Source: Noviherbaspirillum aerium (lineage in GTDB: Bacteria > Pseudomonadota > Gammaproteobacteria > Burkholderiales > Burkholderiaceae_D). Taken from it: a stretch of DNA of 64,000 bases. Under the pieces are notes generated by a model. The model worked only from the letters and a program-made list of their open reading frames with translations, was not told where the DNA came from and did no database searches. The DNA lies in the NCBI RefSeq assembly GCF_008929045.1, contig NZ_VFAH01000023.1, positions 21,966-85,965 on the forward strand, given 5' to 3'. A program made the translations under genes and the position numbers. The stretch's first letter is position 1, and every line of letters starts with the position of its first letter. Of this stretch, positions 27,501-36,607 are shown piece by piece.

Positions 27501-28784
27501 ATGCCGCAAGCAAGCACACATCCGGATTTGCGCCAAGATGCGCAGGTCATTGGCCTCGAAGGCCTTGCCCACGGAGTCTCGCATTTCTTTCATCTGATCC
27601 TTGCGCCGCTGTTTCCATGGATTAAGGATGCATTCGGACTGTCGTACGCTGAGCTCGGCTTGCTGATGACCGCTTTCTTCGTGGTTTCCGGCGCCGGCCA
27701 GGCGGCATCGGGTTTCGTGGTCGATCGCGTCGGAGCCCGCTCGGTGCTGTTCTTCGGCGTGGCCTGCCTCGGCGTTTCGGCGCTGGTGCTGGCCAGTTCA
27801 CCGAATTACGCCGTGCTGATGCTCGGTTCGATGCTCGCCGGGCTTGGCAACAGCGTCTTCCATCCCGCCTGCTTCACCTTGTTGAATCAGCGTGTTTCTC
27901 CGGCCCGGCTTGGACACGCCTTTTCCGTCCATGGCGTAACGGGAAATCTCGGCTGGGCGGCGGCGCCGGTTATTCTCGTGCCGCTGGCCGGCCTGTTCGG
28001 CTGGCGCATGGCGCTACTTGCTGCCGCGGGCATTGCCTTTGCGGTTCTCGCGCTGCTGTTCATCTTCCGGGAAACGCTTGCAACTGAACAGGACACGCAG
28101 AACATGCTGAACAAACAGGATGCGCGCAGCTCCGGCAAGCGTGCCGCAAGCGCCGGGGCGTCGGCATCGAATCATTCTCATGCCTTGGCCTTCATGCGCA
28201 TTCCCGCGATATGGATGTGCTTTGCCTTCTTTCTGATCACTGCCCTGGCGATCGGCGGCGTGCAAAGCTTCTCCGCTTCCAGCCTGCGTGAACTCTATGG
28301 CGTATCGCTGGCGATGGCGACCGCTGCCTATACCGCCTACATGCTGGCTTCGGCGGCCGGCATGATATGGGGCGGCTTCCTTGCGACGAAAACCACCCGG
28401 CATGAAAGGACGATTGCCATGGGTTTTGCGGCATCAGGGTTGTTCGCGTTCCTGATTGCCAGCGGCATCGTATCGCCGCTGGCTTCAGTGGTGCTGATGG
28501 CGGCGGTGGGTTTTGGTTCCGGCATCGCGGGGCCATCGCGCGACTTGCTGATCCGCGCCGCGGCGCCCAAGAACGCCACCGGCCGCGTTTATGGTGTCGT
28601 GTATTCCGGCATCGATATCGGCCTGGCGGTGTCGCCCCTGCTGTTTGGCGCCTTGATGGATGGATCGCATCCGGCGTGGGTGTTCATCGGTATCGGCGTG
28701 TTCCAGTGCATGGCATTGCTGACGGCGATCGGCGTGGGCACCAATACCGCAAGCAAGACGGTCAAGGCCGGCGCCGTTGCCTGA
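27501..28784 (+). CDS. Major facilitator superfamily transporter (Fsr-like)
   Basis: The 427-aa integral membrane protein shows twelve hydrophobic segments with a polar loop in the middle (residues about 195-230, rich in Ser, Lys and Gln). The first half has GVSHFFHLILAPLFPWIKDAFGLSYAELGLLM and GLGNSVFHPACFTLLNQRVSPARLGHAFSVHG, resembling the fosmidomycin-resistance (Fsr) branch of the MFS. The chosen ATG at 27501 (MPQASTHPD) avoids an implausible upstream extension. The divergent AraC-cupin gene is probably its regulator. The substrate is not known; a drug or small metabolite exporter is inferred. Confidence 0.87.
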   Translation: MPQASTHPDLRQDAQVIGLEGLAHGVSHFFHLILAPLFPWIKDAFGLSYAELGLLMTAFFVVSGAGQAASGFVVDRVGARSVLFFGVACLGVSALVLASSPNYAVLMLGSMLAGLGNSVFHPACFTLLNQRVSPARLGHAFSVHGVTGNLGWAAAPVILVPLAGLFGWRMALLAAAGIAFAVLALLFIFRETLATEQDTQNMLNKQDARSSGKRAASAGASASNHSHALAFMRIPAIWMCFAFFLITALAIGGVQSFSASSLRELYGVSLAMATAAYTAYMLASAAGMIWGGFLATKTTRHERTIAMGFAASGLFAFLIASGIVSPLASVVLMAAVGFGSGIAGPSRDLLIRAAAPKNATGRVYGVVYSGIDIGLAVSPLLFGALMDGSHPAWVFIGIGVFQCMALLTAIGVGTNTASKTVKAGAVA

Positions 28785-28893
28785 TTGATCTTGACGCCGT
28801 CGCAAGGTCTGATCAGGAGCAAGGCTTTCCAGGCATGCCGCATGCGGTCGTCGCATACAATCCTGCATTGAATCGTTCAAGACAGGAGAGACT

Positions 28894-29388
28894 ATGACAT
28901 TTGCGACATGTGATATCTGCGATGCCAACGAAGACAAGATTGCTGCCGGCACATTGGCCGTGCTGCCGCCGATCTTTCAGAAGTACGGTGCGCAGCTGGT
29001 ATTTTCCGGACCGGCGACAACTTTGAAAGTGTTCGAGGACAACGTGCTGGTCCGTGCAGCGCTGGAGACGCCGGGCAACGGCCATGTGCTGGTGGTTGAC
29101 GGAGGCGGCAGCCTGCGCTGCGCACTGGTGGGCGGCAATCTCGGCGTGCTGGCCGAAAAGAACGGGTGGGCGGGCATCATCGTCAATGGCTGCATCCGCG
29201 ATTCGGAAGAAATCAATACCTGCAATATCGGGGTCAGGGCCCTTGGGACACATCCCCAGCGCAGCGTGCGCAAGGGTGCAGGCGATCGCGATCTGCGTGT
29301 GAGCATCGGCGGTGTCGCCATCCACCCTGGTGACTGGATCTATGCCGACGCCGACGGGGTCCTGGTATCGGCCGTGAAGATCGACTAG
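28894..29388 (+). CDS. rraA: RraA-family protein (ribonuclease E activity regulator / aldolase-like)
   Basis: E. coli RraA binds RNase E and inhibits it; related proteins act as oxaloacetate decarboxylase/HMG aldolases. The 164-aa product begins [17 protein letters not shown] and has [47 protein letters not shown], the family core with R in NGCIRD. CAGGAGAG precedes the ATG. The length matches E. coli RraA (161). The TAG stop at 29386-29388 coincides with the end of a repeat element. Whether it acts on RNase E or as an aldolase cannot be decided from sequence alone. Confidence 0.9.
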   Translation: MTFATCDICDANEDKIAAGTLAVLPPIFQKYGAQLVFSGPATTLKVFEDNVLVRAALETPGNGHVLVVDGGGSLRCALVGGNLGVLAEKNGWAGIIVNGCIRDSEEINTCNIGVRALGTHPQRSVRKGAGDRDLRVSIGGVAIHPGDWIYADADGVLVSAVKID

Positions 29389-29533
29389 TGCGTTTTCGCC
29401 CTGACCGGCTGGTCGAGGCCGAGGCAGATTGTCGCTGGAACAATGCATGGCCAGGCCATGGCAAGGAGTCGCAACGCAGTGCCACGGGCAATCTGTCCGG
29501 GATCGGCAGGCAGGTCAGGGTAAAACCGCTCTA
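29386..29533. repeat. Palindromic repeat family A, shorter full copy (148 bp)
   Basis: It matches the copy at 23098 along both arms, including an identical 40-odd bp right end (from ATCTGTCC to CCGCTCTA). It lacks about 14 bp in the centre. The ends carry TA. The left TAG serves as the rraA stop. Confidence 0.85.
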
Positions 29534-30006
29534 AGATGCCCGCTTTCCGGCAGGCGCGGAGCGAACCCGCCTGCCATTTATCCTTCCTTGCTTATTCTTC
29601 AGTATCAATAGCGTTCCCGCTACATGCGAGGGGTACGCTTTTTCTCTTTTTCTCTTGTTGTCGCTGGTCATGCCAGCGAATGGGGCCGTCCTGCCCGCCG
29701 GACATCCATTGATAACAAATGTCATGGTTGAAGCCGACCAAAGTGTCCTTTTCATCGCCTTTTTTCATATACCAAAAATCGTATTCCGCATTATGAAATA
29801 CTGTCTGTGCGAAGCACCATCCCAGGTTTCATTTTAAGAAAAATGATTGCGCATCGCGAAATACGAAATTTAAGTAATTGAAAATAAAGGATAAAAAATT
29901 ACTTATATGTCTTATATAAGACCTTGTTGCCTCGCAAAATAAGGCCTATTATTTGTCCATCGAGCTTCACTTTTCTTTTGACCCGCTTCACCACAGGAGA
30001 ATCACC
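29534..30006 (+). promoter_or_regulatory. AT-rich regulatory region upstream of isocitrate lyase
   Basis: These 473 bp contain no convincing gene. The last 230 bp are clearly AT-rich compared with the flanks and hold three dyads: GTATTCC-N7-GAAATAC at 29781-29801, TAAGTAAT/ATTACTTA at 29871-29878 and 29898-29905, and the perfect palindrome GTCTTATATAAGAC at 29909-29922. They are plausible operators for carbon-source control of aceA; the regulator is not known. Confidence 0.5.
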
Positions 30007-31317
30007 ATGGCATCTCGCGAACAGCAAATTCAGGCACTGGAAAAAGATTGGGCAGAGAACCCGCGCTGGAAAGGCGTCACACGCAACTATACTGCGGAAG
30101 ATGTCGTGCGTCTGCGCGGTTCCAAGCAGATCGAATACACGCTGGCAAAAGAAGGTGCTGAAAAGCTGTGGGCAAAGGTCAACGGCGGCGCGAAGAAAGG
30201 CTACGTGAATGCCTTCGGCGCCATCTCCGCCGGCCAGGCTATGCAGCAGGCCAAGGCAGGCCTGGAAGCCGTCTATCTGTCCGGCTGGCAGGTCGCCGCC
30301 GACGGCAATACCTCCGAAACCATGTACCCCGACCAGTCGCTGTATGCCTATGACTCGGTTCCGACCATGGTCCGTCGCATCAACAACACATTCAAGCGCG
30401 CCGACGAGATCCAGTGGGCACGCGGCATCAACCCGGGCGATGAAAACTATGTCGACTTCTTCCTGCCCATCGTTGCGGATGCGGAAGCCGGTTTCGGCGG
30501 CGTGCTGAACGCTTTCGAACTGATGAAGAACATGATCTCCGCCGGCGCGGCAGGCGTGCACTTCGAAGATCAGCTGGCAGCGGTGAAGAAGTGCGGCCAC
30601 ATGGGTGGCAAGGTGCTGGTGCCGACAACCGAAGCTGTCGAGAAGCTGACCGCAGCGCGTTTCGCGGCTGACGTCATGGGCGTGCCGACCATCGTGCTGG
30701 CACGTACCGATGCCGAAGCGGCCAACCTGATCACTTCCGATCACGACGCCAACGACAAGCCTTTCCTGACAGGCGAGCGCACTAGCGAAGGCTTCTATCG
30801 CGTCAAGAACGGCCTGGAGCAGGCTATCAGCCGCGGCGTGGCATATGCGCCGGTGGCGGACCTGGTCTGGTGCGAAACCGGTACGCCCGACCTCGGCTTT
30901 GCCCGCGAATTCGCGCAGGCTGTCCATGCCAAGTGCCCGGGCAAGCTGCTGTCCTACAACTGCTCGCCGTCCTTCAACTGGAAGAAGAACCTCGACGACA
31001 AGACGATCGCCGACTTCCAGGAAAAGCTGTCCGAACTGGGCTACAAATATCAGTTCATCACGCTGGCCGGCATCCACATCAACTGGTTCAACACCTTCCA
31101 GTTCGCCCATGCCTATGCACGCGGCGAAGGCATGAAGCACTATGTGAACATGGTGCAGGAGCCGGAATTCGCAGCACGCGACAAGGGTTACACCTTCGTG
31201 TCTCACCAGCAGGAAGTGGGCGCGGGCTACTTCGACGAAGTCACTACCGTGATCCAGGGCGGCACATCCTCCGTCAAGGCACTGACCGGATCGACCGAAG
31301 AAGAGCAGTTCCATTGA
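30007..31317 (+). CDS. aceA: Isocitrate lyase
   Basis: AceA splits isocitrate into glyoxylate and succinate, the first step of the glyoxylate shunt used on acetate or fatty acids. The 436-aa protein has [42 protein letters not shown] and [23 protein letters not shown]. The catalytic cysteine is C196 in KKCGHMGG (E. coli C195). Further on are ARTDAEAA and the substrate-binding NCSPSFNW. The start at 30007 follows AGGAG; an upstream ATG at 29953 would add 18 unsupported residues. No malate synthase gene is nearby in the window. Confidence 0.97.
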   Translation: MASREQQIQALEKDWAENPRWKGVTRNYTAEDVVRLRGSKQIEYTLAKEGAEKLWAKVNGGAKKGYVNAFGAISAGQAMQQAKAGLEAVYLSGWQVAADGNTSETMYPDQSLYAYDSVPTMVRRINNTFKRADEIQWARGINPGDENYVDFFLPIVADAEAGFGGVLNAFELMKNMISAGAAGVHFEDQLAAVKKCGHMGGKVLVPTTEAVEKLTAARFAADVMGVPTIVLARTDAEAANLITSDHDANDKPFLTGERTSEGFYRVKNGLEQAISRGVAYAPVADLVWCETGTPDLGFAREFAQAVHAKCPGKLLSYNCSPSFNWKKNLDDKTIADFQEKLSELGYKYQFITLAGIHINWFNTFQFAHAYARGEGMKHYVNMVQEPEFAARDKGYTFVSHQQEVGAGYFDEVTTVIQGGTSSVKALTGSTEEEQFH

Positions 31318-31396
31318 TGAATGCGCGGGGCCTTCGACTTGAACGGTCCCGCAGTTTCGGGTAACACCGGATCGACCAATAGCGTTGTTGTTTTTG

Positions 31397-31434
31397 CTGG
31401 CTGTGCATGGTTTCCATGCGCGGCCAGTTTTTTA
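31397..31434 (+). terminator. Rho-independent terminator after aceA
   Basis: CTGGCTGTGCATGG and CCATGCGCGGCCAG pair (12 of 14) around a TTT loop, followed by six T. Confidence 0.88.
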
Positions 31435-31474
31435 TTGTGGCGATTGTTTTTGCATTCCAACGCAAGAATGCGGT

Positions 31475-32128
31475 TTATGTCACTTTGCGGAACGTGAGAT
31501 TGATGCGGCAGTCACCGGCCAGCGGATGCGGACTTGCCTTCACGGGCAGCACGCCGTGATAACGCAATCGAGCAGGACCGCCCCAGACGACCGCATCGCC
31601 ATGCATCAGCGGTATGCGCATGGCGCGGTCAGCCCGCTGCAATCCGCCGAACAGGAAAACGGCAGGCATGCCGAGCGATAACGAAACGATGGGATGATCG
31701 AAGCTGCGCTCATCCTTGTCCTGATGCAGCGACAGCCTGGCGCCGGCTTCGTAGCGATTGATCAGGCAGGCATCCGGTTCGAATCCGTCGAATCCCGCCT
31801 GCGCGGCGGCACGGCGCGCGAGTTCAAGAAACAGGTGCGGCATGCGCGGCCAGGCCAGGCCGGTCAAGGGGTCGACGCTGTCATAGCGGTATCCGCTGCG
31901 GTCGCTGATCCAGCCGTAAGCACCGCATCCGGTCATCGCAACCGACATGCGCAAGCCGCCGGGCGTCTCCATGCGCCGAAAGGCGGCGTGTTGCGCGATG
32001 GCGTCCACTGCCGCGAGCAGATCCTTGCCATCCTGAAGCGCAAAGCGGCGCAGCACCATCGCCCCGTCACACAGCAACTCGGACGTGACGGGAGCGGTAT
32101 CAAAGTCGTCGAACAATTCGAGGTTCAT
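31475..32128 (-). CDS. alkB: DNA oxidative demethylase AlkB
   Basis: AlkB repairs 1-methyladenine and 3-methylcytosine in DNA and RNA by Fe(II)/2-oxoglutarate-dependent oxidation. The 217-aa product has the iron ligands H135, D137 (LSLHQDKDE) and H191 (RLRYHGV), and the 2-oxoglutarate-binding arginines R208 and R214 (CRINLTFRK). Each lies exactly four residues from the E. coli positions. GCGAYGWISDRSGYRY and PDACLINRYEAGA are typical. It is convergent with aceA. No adjacent ada gene and no clear regulatory site is visible. Confidence 0.95.
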   Translation of the reverse strand: MNLELFDDFDTAPVTSELLCDGAMVLRRFALQDGKDLLAAVDAIAQHAAFRRMETPGGLRMSVAMTGCGAYGWISDRSGYRYDSVDPLTGLAWPRMPHLFLELARRAAAQAGFDGFEPDACLINRYEAGARLSLHQDKDERSFDHPIVSLSLGMPAVFLFGGLQRADRAMRIPLMHGDAVVWGGPARLRYHGVLPVKASPHPLAGDCRINLTFRKVT

Positions 32129-32163
32129 CTTGGCGGAGCAGCCTTGTCATTGGACAGGAAACA

Positions 32164-32859
32164 TCAATGGCGGTGACCGGCATGCGAATGCGGTGCCGAA
32201 TGTTCATGGGATGCCGAGTCGGCATGCTTGGGCTTATTGTCATGGCGGAACCCGAGTTCCGCAAGGGCGCTGCGACCGACGGTGAATGCCGCGCTCAGGG
32301 CCAGCAGGCTCATCAGTATCGCCACCGACCAGTCCGGCCAGCCGCTGCCCGTGCCGAAGACGCCGGCGGCTGCCAGCATCACCGCCGCATTGCCGATGGC
32401 ATCGTTGCGCGTGCATAGCCAGACGGACCGCATGTTGGCGTCGCCGCTTCGATATGCGTAGAGCAGGGCGGCGACCCCCAGGTTCGCCAGCAGGGCGAGG
32501 AAGCCGATCGCGCCCATTGTCGCCGGTTCGGGCGGCGTCCCTTCGGCGATGCTCCATGCGGTTCGCGCCAGGACGAAGCAGCCGAACGCTCCCATGGACA
32601 AACCCTTCAGCAACGCAGCACGGCTGCGCCAGGCCAGTGCCATGGACAGCACCAGCAGCGATACGCCGTAATTGGCGGCATCGCCGAAGAAATCGAGCGC
32701 GTCCGCCAGCAACGAAGTCGAGCCGGTCCGCATGCCGCCCAGGAATTCGACGCCGAACATGGCGGCATTGACCAGCAACGCGATCCAGAGCACACGGCGG
32801 TAGCGCGGATCGCGTCCGGGCGGTGGAGCAGGATTATGGGCGCAGCAATGAGCAGACAT
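32164..32859 (-). CDS. Cation diffusion facilitator-type metal exporter, short form with His-rich tail
   Basis: The 231-aa protein has six hydrophobic segments and the CDF first-site pattern SLLADALDFFGDAANY (acidic D53, D56 and D60). It ends in a His-rich tail (KHADSASHEHSAPHSHAGHRH) and begins MSAHCCAHNP, both able to bind metal. It lacks the usual cytoplasmic domain of about 90 residues after the last helix, and the second-site position reads TRNDAIGN. This short type is often next to CadR/PbrR regulators. A MerR-type promoter faces it, so it is probably a Cd/Zn/Pb exporter induced by the divergent regulator. The metal itself is inferred. Confidence 0.88.
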   Translation of the reverse strand: MSAHCCAHNPAPPPGRDPRYRRVLWIALLVNAAMFGVEFLGGMRTGSTSLLADALDFFGDAANYGVSLLVLSMALAWRSRAALLKGLSMGAFGCFVLARTAWSIAEGTPPEPATMGAIGFLALLANLGVAALLYAYRSGDANMRSVWLCTRNDAIGNAAVMLAAAGVFGTGSGWPDWSVAILMSLLALSAAFTVGRSALAELGFRHDNKPKHADSASHEHSAPHSHAGHRH

Positions 32860-32897
32860 GGTAAACCTCCAATAATACGATCCGGTACGGTTTGCCT

Positions 32898-32928
32898 ATT
32901 ACAGACCCTGTAGCTACTATAGAGTCAA
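32898..32928 (-). promoter_or_regulatory. MerR-type metal-responsive promoter/operator with 19-bp spacer
   Basis: Read on the minus strand, TTGACT (32923-32928) and TGTAAT (32898-32903) are 19 bp apart. The spacer carries the dyad ACTCTATAGTAGCTACAGGGT, extending to 32905-32925. The overlong spacer and the dyad are the hallmark of MerR/CadR activation by DNA untwisting. It drives the cation exporter gene. Confidence 0.88.
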
Positions 32929-32947
32929 GCGAGAACTGGAGAGGCTC

Positions 32948-33388
32948 ATGAAAATCGGTGAACTGGCGAAACGGACCGGCTCGGAAGTCGAGACCATTCG
33001 TTATTACGAAAAGGAGGGCCTGCTGCCCATGCCGCCGCGCAGCGAGGGCAACTATCGGCAGTATGGCGACGGCGATGCCGAGCGCCTGTTGTTCATCCGG
33101 CATTGCCGTTCCCTCGGCATGTCGCTGGACGATATCCGCAAGCTTCAGCATTTTCAGGGCCGCCCCGACCTGGCCTGCGATGAAATCGATGCGCTGCTGG
33201 ACCGGCATGTGCAGGAAACCGAGCTGCAGATACAGTCCCTGCAGAGACTGCAGAAGCAATTGCAAGCCCTGCGCAATACCTGCCGCACCCACATGAGCGC
33301 CCGGCAATGCGGCATTCTGCAGAATCTCGAGAACGCGGCTGCGGGAAGCGACTGCATCTGCCACCATGCGCACGGCGAGGCGGGCTGA
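32948..33388 (+). CDS. cadR: MerR-family Cd/Pb-responsive regulator (CadR/PbrR-like)
   Basis: CadR-type proteins sense Cd, Pb or Zn and activate an adjacent exporter promoter. The 146-aa protein has the MerR helix-turn-helix MKIGELAKRTGSEVETIRYYEKEGLLP. The metal-binding cysteines C77 (DLACDEID), C112 (NTCRTH) and C121 (RQCGIL) fit the CadR/PbrR set. The C-terminal tail CICHHAHGEAG adds further Cys and His ligands, as in CadR. It is divergent from the cation exporter, with the shared operator between. Cadmium is the most likely inducer; lead or zinc is possible. Confidence 0.9.
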   Translation: MKIGELAKRTGSEVETIRYYEKEGLLPMPPRSEGNYRQYGDGDAERLLFIRHCRSLGMSLDDIRKLQHFQGRPDLACDEIDALLDRHVQETELQIQSLQRLQKQLQALRNTCRTHMSARQCGILQNLENAAAGSDCICHHAHGEAG

Positions 33389-33480
33389 ACCTTGTGCCAT
33401 CGTTCGCGCATGCGGGCGCGGTGACATGAGTGCCTGCTGCTAAAATGTGCACCCTTCAAATCTGACTTCCGGGAAACACC

Positions 33481-34413
33481 ATGCTGAGCTATCGCCACGC
33501 CTTTCATGCGGGCAACCATGCCGATGTGCTCAAGCACATCGTTCTCATCCAACTGCTGCGTTATTTCGGCCAGAAGGATACCGCTTACATGTACATCGAC
33601 ACGCATGCCGGCGCAGGCGCCTATGCGCTCGATACGGGATACGCAGCCAAGAGCACCGAATATGAAACCGGCATCAGCCGTCTTTGGGAGCGCAATGACA
33701 CGCCCGAGCCGGTGGCCGACTATGTCAAGCTGGTCAGGGACATGAACCCGAGCGGCAAGATGCGCTATTACCCGGGGTCGCCGTATTGCGCGGACAAGGT
33801 CGCCCGCGAGCAGGACCGCATTCGCCTGTTTGAACTCCATCCGAGCGACTACAAGATTCTTGGCGAAAATTTCCGCAAGGTCGCCGCCCATGCCGCAGAA
33901 CAGGGACAGCGCAGCAATGTGCGCGGCAAGCGTGTCATGATCCAGCAGGCCGACGGCTTCAGCGGCCTGAAGGCCTTGCTGCCGCCGCCTTCGAGGCGCG
34001 GGTTGGTACTGATCGATCCACCCTATGAAGTAAAGGACGATTACCGCCGCGTCAAGGATACCCTGACCGATGCGCTCGCCCGCTTTGCCACCGGTACCTA
34101 CGCGGTCTGGTATCCGGTGCTGCAGCGCATGGAGGCGCGCCAGTTTCCGGACAAGCTCAAGCGGCTGCCTTGCCAGAACTGGCTGAATGTAACCCTGTCC
34201 ATCAGCGCGCCTCTGCCGGACGGCATCGGCCTGTACAGCAGCGGCATGTTCATCCTGAACCCGCCCTGGACGCTGGAGCCGATGCTGCGGGACATCATGC
34301 CCTACCTCGTCAAGACACTGGGGACCGATGCGGGCGCGGGTTTTGTCGTGGAGAGCGGCACGCCGACAACATCGGCGGGAAGCGGAAGACGCCCGAGAGC
34401 CGAGCGGGAGTAA
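33481..34413 (+). CDS. rlmJ: 23S rRNA (adenine(2030)-N(6))-methyltransferase RlmJ
   Basis: RlmJ methylates A2030 of 23S rRNA at N6 using S-adenosylmethionine. The 310-aa product begins MLSYRHAFHAGNHADVLKH, the RlmJ N-terminal hallmark. It has the SAM region MYIDTHAGAGAYAL and the catalytic motif DPPYE near residue 179. The C-terminal tail (SAGSGRRPRAERE) is longer than in E. coli (280 aa). It stands alone between the CadR and EAL-HDOD genes. Confidence 0.94.
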   Translation: MLSYRHAFHAGNHADVLKHIVLIQLLRYFGQKDTAYMYIDTHAGAGAYALDTGYAAKSTEYETGISRLWERNDTPEPVADYVKLVRDMNPSGKMRYYPGSPYCADKVAREQDRIRLFELHPSDYKILGENFRKVAAHAAEQGQRSNVRGKRVMIQQADGFSGLKALLPPPSRRGLVLIDPPYEVKDDYRRVKDTLTDALARFATGTYAVWYPVLQRMEARQFPDKLKRLPCQNWLNVTLSISAPLPDGIGLYSSGMFILNPPWTLEPMLRDIMPYLVKTLGTDAGAGFVVESGTPTTSAGSGRRPRAERE

Positions 34414-34548
34414 TGCCGATCGTGGAGGATGGGTGCAGGTACGGGCAGGCCTGATGTTTGCATGCGGTTGATGAAAAGTTCGGGGCCGCTGTGAAGGCCG
34501 GGCTCGCCGCGCGTGGACCAACAATATCAGCAACCAAAGATTGCACTC

Positions 34549-35865
34549 ATGGCAAAACTTACCGGGTACGTTTCTGCGATAAACAATGCTTCTATCCAGA
34601 GTTTCCGCAATTTCTTTCTAGGACGCCAACCGATTCTCGACCGCAACAAGAAGCTGTATGCGTATGAATTGCTGTTTCGCGATGCCGACACCGACATGGC
34701 TAATGTGGTCGACAACGTATCGGCGACCGCATCGGTGATCCTGCATGCCTCCGAGCTCGGGTTGAACAACGTCATCGGCAATTTCCCCGGCTTTATCAAT
34801 GTGGACGGCACGGCGCTCATGAGCGACTTTCTCCACTTTCTACCGCCGGAGAAGGTGGTGCTGGAAATCCTGGAGACGGTGGAAGCCAGTGACGAAGTGG
34901 TCGAGCGCGTCGCCTATCTTGCCGGCAAGGGTTATCGCTTTGCGCTGGATGATGTGGCAAGCATGAACGGCAATGTGAACCGTTTTCTGCCGCATGCCGA
35001 AATCATCAAGCTCGATCTGCCGCAACTGTCGGGCGAGGAACTCCGGGAACGCGTACGCGTATTCAAGGCAGCTGGCAAGAAACTGCTCGCCGAGAAGGTG
35101 GAAACCGTCGAGCAATTCGAACGATGCATGGCCCTCGGAACTGATTATTTTCAGGGTCATTATTTTGCGCGGCCCACTGTCCTGACAGGAAAGAAATTGT
35201 CTACCTCGCAGTTGGCGGTCATGGAATTGATGAGCCGGTTTGCAGAGCATGCCGACATGACCGATATTGAGGGGAGGCTCAGGCAGGATGCATCGCTGGG
35301 CGAAAGCTTGCTGCGGCTGGTCAACGTTCTGCCCCTTGGAAAGGAGGGGCATCGCATCGAATCGGTGAAAGACGCAATGTCGGCGGTAGGCCGCGATCAG
35401 TTGCGCCGCTGGCTGCAGATCCTGTTGTGTGCGGAGCCCAGCCAGGTACCGGGCCATACCTCGCCGCTGCTGATGATGGCGACAACCAGGGGGCGCCTGC
35501 TGGAGCTGATCGCCGAACGTATCCGGCCGCAGGACGATGCGGCGGCCTGCACGGCTTACACTGTGGGTATCATGTCCCTGATGGATGCCCTGTTCGGCAT
35601 GCCGATGGAAGACATCCTCGATCAGCTTCCGGTAGCCTGTACGGTGCGGGATGCCTTGCTCGAGCGCAGCGGCTTGTATGGCGACATGCTCAAGCTGGCG
35701 GAGTGTCTCGAGCGCGTCAGGGATAGCGGGCCGGTTCCGGCGCAGTTGCTGCGCAAGCTCGGCTTGAGCGCGGAAGAGCTGTATCGGCTTGAGCTGCGGG
35801 CGTTCGAATGGAGCGATGAGTTTGCATCATCCGAGGATTGGTCGTGCTATTCCGGCCACCGGTGA
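34549..35865 (+). CDS. EAL and HDOD domain signalling protein (YuxH type)
   Basis: This 438-aa protein combines an N-terminal EAL-like domain with a C-terminal HDOD domain. The EAL part covers residues about 20-210 (LGRQPILDRNKKLYAYELLFRD, VVLEILETVE, FALDDVASM, EIIKLDL, FQGHYFARP). The HDOD part covers about 215-420. EAL domains hydrolyse cyclic di-GMP, but here the signature reads YELLFRD, the usual substrate Asn is replaced (FINVDGTAL) and the DDFGxG loop is shortened to DDVASM. It may therefore bind rather than cleave. The start is uncertain: ATG at 34549 or a GTG at 34513, neither with a strong ribosome binding site. greB follows after 36 bp. Confidence 0.88.
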   Translation: MAKLTGYVSAINNASIQSFRNFFLGRQPILDRNKKLYAYELLFRDADTDMANVVDNVSATASVILHASELGLNNVIGNFPGFINVDGTALMSDFLHFLPPEKVVLEILETVEASDEVVERVAYLAGKGYRFALDDVASMNGNVNRFLPHAEIIKLDLPQLSGEELRERVRVFKAAGKKLLAEKVETVEQFERCMALGTDYFQGHYFARPTVLTGKKLSTSQLAVMELMSRFAEHADMTDIEGRLRQDASLGESLLRLVNVLPLGKEGHRIESVKDAMSAVGRDQLRRWLQILLCAEPSQVPGHTSPLLMMATTRGRLLELIAERIRPQDDAAACTAYTVGIMSLMDALFGMPMEDILDQLPVACTVRDALLERSGLYGDMLKLAECLERVRDSGPVPAQLLRKLGLSAEELYRLELRAFEWSDEFASSEDWSCYSGHR

Positions 35866-35901
35866 CAAGTGTTGTGCTTACGAAGTGACTTACTGGAGAT
35901 T

Positions 35902-36456
35902 ATGAACAAGGCATTCGTGAAGGAATCCGAAGGCGACGATGACGACCTTGAGGCGTCGTTGCCTGCCATTCCGGCAGGATCGAAAAATTACATGACGCCC
36001 GATGGCCATCGCCGCATGAAGGAGGAGTTGCTGCGCCTGATCGATGTGGATCGCCCCGAAGTCGTGCGCGTAGTGTCGTGGGCGGCGTCCAACGGCGACC
36101 GGTCGGAAAACGGTGACTACATCTACGGCAAGCGCCGCTTGCGCGAAATCGACCGGCGCATCCGCTTTCTCACCAAGCGCCTCGATCTTGCCGAAGTCGT
36201 CGATCCCAGCGTGCACCACGGCAGCGACCAGGTTTTCTTCGGCGCGACCGTGACCTATGAGAATCAGGCCGGCGACGAGCACACCGTGACCATCGTCGGC
36301 ATCGACGAACTGGATCCGCTCAACGGCAAGATCAGCTGGATTTCACCCGTCGCCCGTGCGCTCACCAAGGCGCGCGAGGGTGATTCGGTCACGCTCATGA
36401 CGCCCGCAGGCGTTGACGAACTGACCATCCTGTCGGTAACCTATCCCGCACCCTGA
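35902..36456 (+). CDS. greB: Transcription elongation factor GreB
   Basis: GreB enters the secondary channel of RNA polymerase and stimulates cleavage of backtracked RNA. The 184-aa product has the N-terminal coiled coil with the acidic tip (SNGDRSENGDYIYGKRRLREID). The C-terminal FKBP-like part includes FFGATVTYENQAGDEHTVTIVG and ISWISPVARALTKAREGD. An acidic insert near the start (EGDDDDLEASLPAIP) is longer than in E. coli. The start at 35902 follows TGGAG. It is near spoT but on the other strand; gre and spo genes are often close in this order. Confidence 0.94.
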   Translation: MNKAFVKESEGDDDDLEASLPAIPAGSKNYMTPDGHRRMKEELLRLIDVDRPEVVRVVSWAASNGDRSENGDYIYGKRRLREIDRRIRFLTKRLDLAEVVDPSVHHGSDQVFFGATVTYENQAGDEHTVTIVGIDELDPLNGKISWISPVARALTKAREGDSVTLMTPAGVDELTILSVTYPAP

Positions 36457-36607
36457 GCCTTCCTTTCAGCTTGGCGGCCACAAGCCGGCAAGCGTCTCTC
36501 AAGGCGTCGAGTTCCGGCGCCTGCCGCCCAATTCCCTATCCCGATGTTCCGGTATGGAAATTGCTGCGTGATCTGCTTTGAATAATGAATAAAAACTCCC
36601 GACGCGA

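Noticed and set aside
29531..29755. A 74-codon minus-strand ORF before aceA
   Set aside because: Its composition looks non-coding, it starts beyond a repeat element, and it has no ribosome binding site or known family.
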